A stretch of DNA of 64,000 bases from Pterois miles (lineage: Eukaryota; Chordata; Actinopteri; Perciformes; Scorpaenidae): positions 6,819,001 to 6,883,000 of the forward strand of contig CAMQGK010000130.1 in the NCBI GenBank assembly GCA_947000775.1, read 5' to 3'. The translations under genes were made by a program, and so were the position numbers. This document shows positions 33,921 through 45,120 of this stretch, piece by piece; position 1 is the first letter of the stretch, and each line of letters starts with the position of its first letter. The notes under the pieces are model-generated. The model worked only from the letters and a program-made list of their open reading frames with translations. It ran no database searches and was not told the origin of the DNA.

Positions 33921-34335
33921 TTCAGTGATCACCCATGTGAATCAATGATAAAACCTACGAGTGGGTGTAGAAGGCCCCTACTGACCCACATCTATGAGGC
34001 TTATGACTGATAACACCTATTTTAAACAGCAGTAGGCAAGATTTGAGCAAATATGACAAAAACAAGTTATTTTTATAAAACAGTCACTATATCCTGACAT
34101 GAGACAGGTGATCAGAATCAAGATCACATACCTCTTCATACGTAAGCTACGATCAAACTGTCGAACTAGGCAGCGCTGATCAGATATGAATCAATATCCT
34201 GTTACTGTAATGACTATTACTCTCCTCAAATGTTTCCAGAAACATCTTCTAGTTACTGTTTAGCTGTAAAATGGGAAAGTTTGTGACCAGGCAGCCATGT
34301 TGAGATCAGTTGAGGAAATACCACCCACCAGCTGG
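33921..34335 (+). mobile_element. Dispersed repeat family 2, copy A
   Basis: Begins TTCAGTGATCACCCATGTGAA, then GGCCCCTACTGACCCACAT and CTATGAGGCTTATGACTGATA, then CAGTCACTATATCCTGACATGAG, CTAGGCAGCGCTGATCAG, and ends near CCACCCACCAGCTG. It matches copy B (36159-36408) directly and copy C (56555-57015) in reverse complement. No coding sequence. From memory it belongs to a common teleost repeat; the class is undetermined. Confidence 0.75.
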
Positions 34336-35442
34336 AGGCCTCCCATCATGGGCTAGATTTTCTAAAGCTCTTCTCTGAGAGCACTTGAATTACAATATGC
34401 TGAAAGGTTATTATGGATTTTTTGCCCGATGATGCCAAAAATATAATCTAATAGTCTAATCGGCCAACGAAAAAGGCTCCAACTCTAAAGAAGCTCTGCT
34501 CAGTCTCTCCAGTGTTGCGTCATATACCGTATAAGATCTAGCGCTACCTTTACATACATATGGATGAATCTGCCTTCTTTAGGAGGCTTAATTTGCATTG
34601 GGACTGTCCCTGTTTATCATTTTTCCCTCGTAGCTGAATTTGCATAGATTACCATTAAGATTCCAGCCCCCTCTTTTGTGCTCCATCCTCAGGTAGATTA
34701 TGAATCCTAAAGAGAGGACGGTTCTTCAAAGCCGGAGAGCCAGCTCTGTTTTGACTGACCATCGAGCATAGCTCCCAGGCTTCTGTGGTTTGTTCTCCTT
34801 TGGCTTATTTTTGGGTCTCATTTTTTGGAATTTAAGTTTTGCCTGTCCTACTTACTGCATTCCCCAAAGTGAACTCGAGGCCTTTTTCAGCCTGATCCAG
34901 ATTTTCCTCCCTCTCTCCCTCCCTCTCTCTCTCTATCTGCCTGTCGTTCTCTCTCTCGCTCTTTCCGTCTCCCTTCGCAGCCATCTGTTCATGCTTGTGG
35001 CATCTCTCTATCTGTCTTCCCTCCCTGCCATATTTCACTCGTCTCCTCTCAACTCGCCCAACATTTTATCCCCGCTCCCTCTTGTGTAGCTTCCCTTTTG
35101 CCGCCTTTCCCATTTTTGTATCGCGTCATTAACAGCCTTTCAGCCGCTCACAGTTTCTCTTTCAGTCTCTCCGGTAGCATCCAACGACCGCTGCTCTCAA
35201 CACGTACCTGTAATGTGATTTCTCTGTGTGTGACTGTCATTCACAGGAAATCGTCTTTTCGTCTTATTGTCTTGGCTATCCAGTCTGCAACTTTACTGTT
35301 TCGGTTCACTCTCACTGCTCTCATCAACCTAGTTTCCAGATGCAGCGGGCAGCTGTTTTTAGCAGTAAAAGCTCTAAAAACTGACTGCAGGCTACCTGCC
35401 CAGCACAGGAGAGCAGATAGATAAAGTTAGTAACTACCTGGT
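34336..35442. repeat. Intronic sequence with a CT-rich tract (about 34904-34978)
   Basis: The main feature is a polypyrimidine tract built from CCCTCTCTCC and CTCTCTCTAT words. It ends CCCTTCGCAG, which mimics a splice acceptor, but no open exon with a matching donor follows. The 99-codon frame through it is low-complexity (Leu/Ser-rich) and not credible. Confidence 0.65.
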
Positions 35443-35716
35443 ACACATAGAGGATCATTTGGCAGCTAAATATTTCCCACAGGCCTAGGTGGAGATTACA
35501 TTAATTCAAACTACGTAAGAAGATAAAACAGAGCTAAAAGGAGAGAGAATATTGGACTTAGTTATTGAGATTTACCAAACACAGGTATGGTTTTTCCGAT
35601 GGGATAGCCATGCTTTTACCATCTGCAGGATGTGTAAAGTTATGTCAACAATAGCAGAGTTTGTTTTGGAGACTATCTGCCCGCTAGTGGTCAGAAATTC
35701 CTTAGTGGAGCTTTAA
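35443..35716 (+). mobile_element. Dispersed teleost-type repeat fragment
   Basis: Contains CATTTGGCAGCTAAATATTTCCC, ACAGAGCTAAAAGGAGAGAG, GAGATTTACCAAACAC, TTGTTTTGGAGACTATCTGCC and CTAGTGGTCAGAAATTCC, ending AGTGGAGCTTTAA. From memory this order is characteristic of a widespread teleost interspersed repeat whose terminus is the complement of TTAAAGCTGC, as seen at the start of copy C (56558). Confidence 0.6.
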
Positions 35717-35749
35717 AAAGCATTCATTCAATGCTTATCAACTCATTAA

Positions 35750-35815
35750 ATGTGCGTTATCAGTCGTTATAAGCCTCATAGCTGTGGGTCAGTAGGGGCC
35801 TGCTACACCTGCTAC
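35750..35815 (-). mobile_element. Dispersed repeat family 2, short copy D
   Basis: CGTTATAAGCCTCATAGCTG and GTGGGTCAGTAGGGGCCTGCT are the reverse complement of the block GGCCCCTACTGACCCACAT followed by CTATGAGGCTTATGAC in copies A and B. Only about 65 bases are alignable. It lies about 400 bases from copy B in opposite orientation. Confidence 0.65.
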
Positions 35816-36158
35816 CTTATAAAAGTGAAAGTGAAACTTAAAAGCAACACTTTAGGCAACAACGTAGTTAAGTTTAAAGAAAACTATGTTATGGAAAGTG
35901 AATTTTCATGTCTTGTATATTGTAAATCACATTTAAGTGCTGTATAAATCCAGTGAAAGTGTTGAAACGCTCACTCCATGGAGACGTGCACACAGCCCGT
36001 ATTCAGAAAACTGCCTTTGAAACAAGCTGTCAGGATTTCTGTCCATTTGTGATGTAAAATATTTAGATCATCTCATATTTTTTTTTAAAATGTAAACAAG
36101 TTTATTTTGCTTCTGTCATAATTACTATGGTCGCTGTCGTCTTCTTTTATTCCTACTT

Positions 36159-36408
36159 TCAGTGATTGACCATGTGAAACGATGAAAAAAACCTCCTCGT
36201 GGTTGTAGTAGGCCCCTACCGACCCACATTTATGAGGCTTATGACGACTGATAACGCCCATTTAAAGCAGCAACAGGCAAGATTTGAGCAAATCTGATGA
36301 ATATTTTATAAAACAGTCACTATATCCTGACATGAGGCAGGTAATCAGTAAAAATCACATGCTTCTTCACACACAAACTCCGACCAAACGGTCAAACTAG
36401 GCAGCATA
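36159..36408 (+). mobile_element. Dispersed repeat family 2, copy B
   Basis: Shares with copy A, in the same order, TTCAGTGATTGACCATGTGAA, TAGGCCCCTACCGACCCACAT, GCAAGATTTGAGCAAAT, CAGTCACTATATCCTGACATGAG and ACTAGGCAGC. It is truncated on the right relative to copy A. Confidence 0.75.
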
Positions 36409-37429
36409 AGCCAACATTGAGGCTTAAAACAAGTGATATGACTGTTTAATGAAAACACTCTAACTGCCTATAAATACAGAGGATACAGTCTGTGGGTATA
36501 ATGCAGCCATCAGCATCATTCTACGCCAAACAGAGTTGACAGTGACATTCACTTAATTTCTCCATTGATCTTTCAACATCTGACACATTAATGCGGCATC
36601 GTGTATCTTGTAAATATGCTGAATATTGTTTCATAAGGCTGTTTTCTGTCTTTGCGATGGATTTCTTAATCTTGTTTTTTCTTTTTCGTCTGAGGGCAGA
36701 TGAGGTTTTGACGAACGAGTGGATGCGCATCAGCAGGTATCTCTGATCCGTGTTGTTGGATGATGTCTGCATGATGTCATCACATGCGTTACAACCTACA
36801 AGCTGCAGAATCTGTTGCCATGGAGATACTTTTTTTTTTTTTCTTCCCAGTAGTGAAATGCGGTCAGCGCCTGAAGCAGCCAAACGAGTGTGTCAACCTG
36901 CATAAAGGCAAAGAGCAGCACAGTGGAGCCTGAGCTTCCCTGTGTTTACCTTGTTTTTACCCTCCCGTCCTGATGTGGTCTTGACCCACACAGTGTGTTG
37001 ACTGGCGAGTGCTATTTCTGTGTTACTTGGCTGCTAAAACTCAAAGGAACATCCAAGGTCTGCATGCAGTCGTCTCCCACCCCGTCGGTGAGGCTTTTGA
37101 AGGCTGTGAAATCTGCCTGTCGGCCAGATGTATTCGTGTCATGTGGGATTAGTCGAGCGTCATGTTGTGTAATCGCATAAAGTGTGTGCGTTGTGTATAT
37201 TAATGTACACGTGTGTGTCTGTCTCTATGGGGACCTAAATTGAGTTTTTTATTTTTTTTTTAGCGAAAGTGCAGATTCTTGTTGCAGCGCTCAAACCCAT
37301 CCATCACACAATGTGAGCAAGAAGGATTTAGAAGTTGTGGATTTCTGCTCAAACATATGGAAATATTAACCCAAGGAATGGTACCATCGGTCGTGGTATC
37401 TTGTCAGAGAGGAGGCTGAGTAGTGCTGA
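36409..37429. other. Intronic sequence, nothing recognised
   Basis: The 120-codon minus-strand open frame at 36521-36883 is Lys/Ser-rich, partly poly-T-derived and without recognisable domains. No repeat family was recognised. Confidence 0.45.
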
Positions 37430-38070
37430 AATGAATCTAAATTTCAAGGAAAAAGTGGCATGGCCATTTTCGAAGAGGTCCCTTTACAAGCACACTTTAT
37501 GATAATCACGTGCAGTTTTAGGCAAAAACTATGTTGTTTTTTTTAATGCAGTATAATGTGTTATTTTCATCTTTTCTAAGAAATATGTGTTTGAGGGTCC
37601 CTAAAAAGTCCAATCCAACTGTATTCATGTGTGATGATGTTAGTCCTCATAGTAGCCCTTTCACTGTAGTGAGACTGTTTTTAAATCTTGACTTCACTGT
37701 ATAAAATGACCTGTGGTGACCTCTTGGATAATCACAGCCTCATGAAACTTTATAACCACATACTAGAGACCGAGAGCATTCAGAGGATGGATGGCTGTCG
37801 TAGGTAGATTAACAATAAGGGGCTTCTGAGCATGTCCTTGAACAGAAGTGCTCGCCATCCAATCGGCAAAAAATGCAATTCTTGCAGAAATCTCCAAATG
37901 TCAAAAGCTTTTGATACCAAATCACAGCGTGACTTTTTCTTTGGTGTTCCTCAAGGTCTTGGTGTCTTAATGTGGTATTTTGAAGGAATCATTGATCATT
38001 TTTTATCAATTCTTGAGTGGTAAAAACTGGTTACATTTCGCACCAAATCTGTGGTAACAACTCGCCATTC
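37430..38070 (-). mobile_element. Dispersed repeat family 1, reverse copy
   Basis: Matches 21540-22270 in reverse complement along its length. Examples on the + strand are CACACTTTATGATAATCACG, GAGGGTCCCTAAAAAGTCC, GAACAGAAGTGCTCGCCATCC, TGCAGAAATCTCCAAATGTC and ATTGATCATTTTTTATCAATTC. The 63-codon frame at 37832-38023 is the antisense of the repeat and not a gene. Confidence 0.8.
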
Positions 38071-40184
38071 ATGTGTATTTCTGATTTATGACTAGGAGAA
38101 TGCGACCCACAGTGCTGAGCTCCATCTCAAATTAATCTTCAGGTTCCCAGTTTTCACGTGATATACATCACTTCTGTGACAATCTGCCCGGTTCCCCCCT
38201 AAAAACACCAAAAACGGGTCTAATATGGGTCTCAGAGTGTTAACAGAGTCTGTTGGCAACCAAGAGATCTGAATCCTTTTAATAAAGTTCATCCACACAA
38301 AACATATTTTACATACATGAATATTCACTTGGACTTTGCCTGCATTTAACCTTTCATTTACTCTTTCCCTGGCTTTTATGTAGCCTCACGCCCACACTCT
38401 CCCGCCTCTCCCTCCTCCTCCTCCGTTCCTGCCATCTGCAGCAGCATTAAGTCTCTTTTGATCAGCAGGGGGTAATCACCAATTACACATGCCAGTGCAA
38501 CGGACAGCACTTTCACTGGATTTAGACGCACTGTTTTTTTTTTTTTTTTATTTGTTTTTTTTCAAAACAGTTGATAGTAATTACGGCTCCATTTTGTCAC
38601 ACAGTGGGACAGATAATGGTGCCCAAATGTTTGTCCCCACATCTTTTGCTGCAATTATTGCCCAATGTTAATCAATTTCACTGCGGAGGCAAACAATGGA
38701 GAACAAGCCTCTTCTTCAACTGAGGTCACAAAACAATAGAGCAGAGATAAAGGAATCTTAGCCAGGAGTTGTTTGGCTGCAGCTCCGGCGGCAGAGAGAG
38801 CTTTCATGAATTGCTAGATATACATTTTAACCACCTTGTGTTTGTCTGCAATTAAACGTAATTGCACATACAGAGAGAAATTGTCCATCTTTTCCACTTT
38901 TAAGACTTCCGTGATGTTGGAAAATGAAGTGTAAATAAAGGAGACAACACTCTCTTGAAATTACAAATGCATTTAGCCTCTGTAAACGTGACCTCCCTCA
39001 GCCCTGACATGTCTCCCACGCCACGCCAACGGTCTCCATCACCTTAATGGGCTGTTGAGCGTCATTACAGCCTCCGTGACTTTACCTGAAAACACAGCCA
39101 GGGTTATCGATTCAAGGTGTTCAGGGCGTGCGCAGAGCATGTCACAGGACGCAATGGCGGCTGATTTAGAGAGAACTGGAGGAAAAAGTTAACCAGTTAG
39201 GCATCAATCAAACGGCGGTACAGAAAACTAAGATTCACGTCAAAGATGAATGTACACAATGACTAAACCAGAGGGCCTTGATTGATGGAGATTTATGTCG
39301 TCATCAGTGTTGTATGATACTTACCAGGACCTCATAGGACACACATAAGATCTGTTTCACCACCAATATCAAGGCTGCAACTGTCACTCACAGGCGTAGT
39401 GGAGGCCAACAACCTGGAAGCAAATAGCTCTAATGTACTAAAGAGAACAAAATTTTCCTCCATCATGCAAAGGCAGAGCGATCTCCGCTGCTTCCTCTCC
39501 TATTTTGGAGAGTTTCTCATTCGGTGCATGTCGGTGTTGCCTCCAGATACGTCACGTTGTTTAATGCACATCATTTCAGATTTAGCGCCCCGTTTGGCAT
39601 CCAGGTCAGTCGCACGCTCCGAGCATCCTCCCTCCTGCAAGGCAAAGGGAGATGGAGCTCAATTCACAGTTCATCAGCGTCGGGGTCAAGGTCATAACTC
39701 AGTGAGCATAATATACAAAACACAAATATGTACATAGAAGCAGGGTCGTCAGCAAGAAACACAAGCCTGGAAAAAGTTGATTCTTTTCCTTCTATCACAA
39801 AGACTATTATGGCAAATAAACTTTATTTATAGCAAACAGACAGAGAATCGCTAATGAGAACAGATATAAAAGAAGTCTACAAATCCCAATATGTTAAGAT
39901 AATAAATAATTGTGTTTCACCATGCTTGTTAACGTCTTCCCCTGTCCCACTGAGCTGTTTTTACCTTTTTTCAGGGGGTGTAGGGCGTCTTTAGAGGGAG
40001 ATAGCAGGTCAACGGTAGATGTCACATAGAAGTGGTGAACATCATCTGAAAACTGGGAACCTGATGATTAATTAAACGTGCAGCTCAGCACTGTGTCAAG
40101 TTGTTCGAGTCAAAAATCAGAAATGTAAAAAAAAATTAATCATAGTGAAGTATATTCAGTCTTAGAACATTATAATGAAAATAA
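38071..40184. other. Intronic sequence without recognised gene
   Basis: Holds a poly-T tract near 38534-38569. The 112-codon frame at 39399-39737 has no recognisable domain. Otherwise unique-looking. Confidence 0.5.
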
Positions 40185-40650
40185 TTGATGGCCATGTCCA
40201 TGCTCATTTGTGTCTCATAAGTTGTTGTAACAATTTTTGGGTTGATACCATTTGTTACTTTGTTACTTTTTTTACCAATTATAATTGTGATAATGAATGC
40301 ATGTAACTCCAAGACTGTTTAGGGACCCCAGTATGCAGAAACCACTTTTTGAATTGGCGAAAAACACACATTTATAATGCATGCAAAAAAAACTGCATTG
40401 TTTTTGCCCCAAACTGCATGTGAGTATTATAAAGTGGGCATGTCTATAAAAGGGAGACTGGTGGGCACCCAGAGAACCCATTTACATGCACATATCTGGA
40501 GGTCAGAGGCCAAGGGAGCCCTTTGAAAATGGCCAAAATTTATCGTAACTTCAGGGCATTATTTATCGTCCTTCCCAACATGGTTGGTAGCAATGGATTC
40601 TTCAGGTTTTCTAATTTCATGTGATACCAGTGTCTTCACTCTACTGAGCC
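40185..40650 (+). mobile_element. Dispersed repeat family 1, internally deleted copy
   Basis: Joins the left part of the family (GTCTCATAAGTTGTTGTAAC, ATTTTTGGGTTGATACC) directly to the right part (CCAAGACTGTTTAGGGACC, CCCCAAACTGCATGTGAG, GGAGGTCAGAGGCCAAGGGA, TTGAAAATGGCCAAAATTTATCG). The middle 350 bases present at 21610-22010 are missing. The right end extends further than in the other copies, to about AGCAATGGATTCTTCAGG. Confidence 0.75.
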
Positions 40651-43600
40651 TTCTACGTCTCTGAAAACTGGTGAAGTCGGCCGAGGAGTAGAAGAGGTTA
40701 ACGATATGCGCTGATCAGATCAGATCATACATCATCGGTGGGGTTCACACTGAATATTGAAATCGTAAGTTTCTCCTTCCCTGCTGAAACTCAAATCAGA
40801 AATACTTCTGTGTAGTTCATTGGCAGCTATTATAGCAGTCTGTGAGTTTTCCATAGCCACAGGTAGAGATTGACAGAGTCTGAAGGACTTCTCTATCGAG
40901 CAGAACGCACCCAAGGACATAAATTTCTGATTATCCCTGGGTTTAGCAGCGGGGTTATAATCCTGCAGCCCAAGGGGGAATGGCTCATTCATGGCTCCCC
41001 CTTCTAATGCAGTCCACACTCACCAGTTGCATTACAGTACAACAACACAGTAATTCATAGTGATAAGGGTGCAGCAGTGCCTGAGGTCGGTCTGCCAACT
41101 GGAGGAAGCATGTGTAATTTGATCTGATACTTGGGGCTCTTTTTGAAATTGAAATTAAAATACGGAGGATTGCTGTTATGATCCAGTCAAACATATTTGG
41201 CTAATTTGTCAATTATACGACCCAGTAGGTGATGAGATAGATATTTATATGAGCTGGGATTTCCAAATTTTACATGTTGTCTCAAACATTATGTGTAATT
41301 ATTGTAAAATATGCTTTGGGTTTGACACATCTGTCACCCTGTCACTTGTATCACCAGCAGAAATGCAGCAACGCTTTTTGTTTTACTCAGGCTTATAATA
41401 TTTATTGTATTCTACTGAATAGCCAAGCCAAATCCACTTTATTTATTTATTTATTTATTTATTTATGCTTTTTGTAATGTACTCCATTTTTTCTTTTTTT
41501 CTGTTTTTATTTCAGAATTTTCATTTGTTTCTTTTCTATTTTTCTATTTTATTATCATTATTAACTTTTTTTTATCCTCCCTTGTTTTTGAATATGTTGT
41601 TTTTCAATTTGCAACTACTTTCTGCTATTATGTGGCATACTATTTTATTTGTTATGATTTAGGTTGTAGTCATTTTTCTTAAGGAAATAATAAAAAGCAT
41701 GATTTCAAATAGTAATACTAATAATAATTATAATTTTAATTATGATTATAATTGAAAAGCCAAAAGGGTACCATTGATTCTTCAGGCCAACTTGACATGA
41801 CACAGCATGTTCAGGGGTCCTGTGCAGTAGTTGGTGAGGGCTGGGAGACTGTTTCCGTTATTGAAAGGCCTGACAGCAATGCAGTTTCTATTTAATGCAG
41901 TAGGCACTTCTATCAGTTTTATTTATAATATCAATACTATGAAGTCTCCACAGCTTTTTTGAGTGCCTTTGTTGAAACCACACTGCATATTCTGGCTTCT
42001 CCTCCTGGTCAGAAGTCCACCTTTGTTCATTTTTGGACTCCTCCATCACCTTCCTTTTTAACACCTGAGATGTGTGAAGGAAATCCATACTGATGCAAAT
42101 GCATTTTGTCGACACCGGTTGCTGTCAGGCCCCAGAAAAAGAGAAACTTTAATGTCCACCAGTGTACTTTGGGAAATGTTGTTGTGAAGTTATGGTCTAT
42201 AAGCAGATTGTTAGCGCTTTGGAAATGTGGAACTTCAAAGTGACCCAGTTTTTCGGATAGCCCTTTTTCAGTTTGTCATAAATGCTCCTGCAGCATACTG
42301 ACCAAACTTCTTATTATGGAGCCGAGATACAATGAAAATGAATGAATCCACACAGCAGCTGATTACACAGTGGTTTCTCAAACAATAAAAGCGTGCAAAG
42401 GGCTCGCCGCGTTCGACCAGTCCAATAATTTATCCGGCACTTGTTGTAATAACCTTCTTTGGAGATAGTGAGCAAACAAACGTATTTCCAATTAACAGAA
42501 AACAGGTCGGTCTGCAACAGTAGTCTGGAGGCAGCATGTGTGCAGAAAGGAGTTTGTTTGGAATTTCAATTGGTTGCGAGTTCAAGCAGTTTTGGGAGCT
42601 GATTAGATGGACTTTGCACACTGTGTCAGTTCAGTTCAAACCAAAAAATCATGACTACTGTGAGCTTTTAGCTGAACTGGACTTGAACTTTGCAATTGTG
42701 TCATGCAAATTACATGGGAATGCAAATATACAAAGATATTTAATGCACAAGAGGAGTAACGTGGGACATCCTGTGTGTGCGATATGACTTCTACTCTGAG
42801 CTTAAACTCCTTAAAATGCTTTCACTTTCAGTTTATCTTTTGATAACACACCACTTGTACGCCAATAATGAGCTAAATGGGTTTTATTTATCTTTAAAAA
42901 TGATGGTGGGGGCAGTGGGTATGTAATGTAATTGGTGCGTGCCCAACCACTGGGTAACACCACTAACTAATTCTCGCTTGTAACTACAAACAGTGTTTTC
43001 CCTCCTCTGATAATGGAGTGATAGTGGAGCAAACTTTGCCTCCTCACCTCTACCTGGCCCGTCGTTTTCTTATATAAGAACACCTCGTCTCTGTGACTGT
43101 GTTTCGGCAGTGTTAAAAAATGATCAAGGTCTCATTTAATGATGCATTGTAGTACCAAGGATTTTCGATCAGCATGAATTCCTCTGTCACACTGTTGATG
43201 TTGGCAGCCCGAGGCCAGTGCTAGAATAGATCCTGTAGAAGAGAGGATACAAAAACTGGCGTGTCTGCCTTTATTATACAATGAAGGAGGTGCTACTGTT
43301 GTTATTCCATTCACCTTGCGGTATCACCCAGGGATATGATATTGTGGCCTCTGTGGTGCTAAATAAGGAATGGTGCAGGTATTTGGCGTGAGAAAAATAA
43401 ATTATCTCTATGACTCTATGATGTAGGATTAAAGCACACCATTAGCAGAGCACATCTTCACCCTGGTGAACAATAATTGTGCTCCTTTTTTTTTTTTTAA
43501 TTCGCCTCACAGTGAATTGATTGAATAGTGCCCGTTTAGTGGAGAAGTGGGTGGTGAGGCAAATGACAAACAAACAATAATCAGCGATTATTGGGAAAGA

Positions 43601-44304
43601 AAGTTGATGGAGAGGACAGGTAAGCAGCAAACAGTGGGACAGTTAGCGTCCACTGCTTAATGAGACTGCTTCGTGAGACGGCCGCCGAGGCTTCTGATCA
43701 TTTCATCCTGGATTGATGAGTTAAAACAAATAAGCACCCTAATATCTGTCAGGGATGCGTATTGGTTGATTTATATCGTGATCTTATGAGAGATATAAAA
43801 AACATAATGTTTTTTTTAAATTTGTGTCACATCTATTAATAAAAATGACCTGCCGATCGGACTAGAGGGCAAGCTCAAATGTTTAATTGCTTATCAACGA
43901 GTCTTGTGGTGTTCATTCAGCGAAATCTACTCAAAAGCCAGACATGATGAAATCCTTTAAAGTCACCATGAGCCCTTTAAGCACACTCGTCTGGAACTCT
44001 TAGGTCCGCTTGTCTGGCTGATAAGACCTTTATGAGACTATATTTCATGTTTTACCAGAGCACCGGTGAGTGTCAGGGGTAATGCGGGGTGGCATTGATA
44101 TAGGAGTCTGGTTTGCAGAGATTACGGCGCAGTCGAGAAAACAAAGTTGCTCATAAGAAAGTAGATTATTGTAATGGCAGCGTTTTTTAGCCGCGAGATG
44201 CAAGGCAAAGCGGCAGAGCGGGTCTGCGGGGCTGTTTACCGTGAGATCGAAGTGTTGATGGAAGGTGCTCTGTTTGAACAACGGGAGGAGAGTGATCTGT
44301 TTTT
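40651..44304. other. Intronic sequence with (ATTT)n
   Basis: A (TTTA)n microsatellite spans about 41437-41467 and is followed by a T-rich region to about 41680. An AT-rich patch lies near 41715-41755. No exon was recognised; the open frames on both strands lack similarity or splice context. Confidence 0.55.
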
Positions 44305-45120
44305 AAAGGGTCGCTAAATCACCAAAAAAACATATTTTACATTGCAGTGTTTTGAAGCAGTGTAGATAGTTACCTCAAGGTTTTGAGATGTCCTCCACGG
44401 AGACACCATCACTCCAGTACAATGATTATTGGTTTTTGTTTATGACGCTGTGAAACATTTAAACCTCAATGGGTCTTTGACTTTCCAGAAACAATGTCTG
44501 TGTTTCTCCTGATAATTGAAAGACAACCTCCAATATTTATGTCCACCTCCATTTTATTGTGAAGAAGACAGAATATCGACACATGAAACCAGAACTACAG
44601 TTTCACAGGGCTACAAAGCATGATTTCCTTTTTACAACAGACTTAAGGCCTTTTCACACTTAGGGTGCTTATTTTTCATGTAGTTAATATACATGTCAAT
44701 ATGAGAAAGCAAATATTACGAGATGAAAAAGTGTCATTTTTATTCGTAACAAGGTAAATTTTTCTGTTTTCACACCACGAATAAAGGCATCAAGCAATCA
44801 CGTTGGGCACAACGGACACATTCAATACGTTAACTACACGGAGGCAGCGCAGACCAGGTCCACTCTTTCTTATCTTACCTTTCAAAATAAAAGCCCTAGA
44901 CTGCATATGAAGCTAACTCACTCAAAGCATTTCGATAAAAGGAAACTAAAATAGCAAAATAAACCGTAGTTTAGGCTGTACAATCATATACTGAAACCTT
45001 TTATTGAAACAGTGTTAACTGTCATGAATTTGCATCGTTGCCAGTCTGAACAGTTTTGATGTGAAATATTCGCAGGTGAGTATTTTGCATATTCATGTTG
45101 TGTATTCGCCCCCGCAGTGC
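44305..45120. mobile_element. Candidate dispersed teleost repeat, two adjoining blocks
   Basis: Block 1 (to about 44650) has AAATCACC, GGTTTTGAGATGTCC, ATGTCTGTGTTTCTCCTGAT and CCATTTTATTGTGAAGAAGAC, an order I remember from an abundant teleost interspersed repeat. Block 2 (44653-45120) begins CTTTTCACACTTAGGGTGC and has many TATTCG/ATATTAC words. No second copy exists in this window, so this rests on memory alone. Confidence 0.4.

Noticed and set aside
34790..35089. 99-codon Leu/Ser-rich + frame and CGCAG acceptor-like site
   Set aside because: Produced by a simple CT-rich tract; no donor or conserved peptide.
36521..36883. 120-codon minus-strand Lys-rich frame
   Set aside because: No recognisable domain and part of the frame crosses a poly-T tract; no promoter or splice context.
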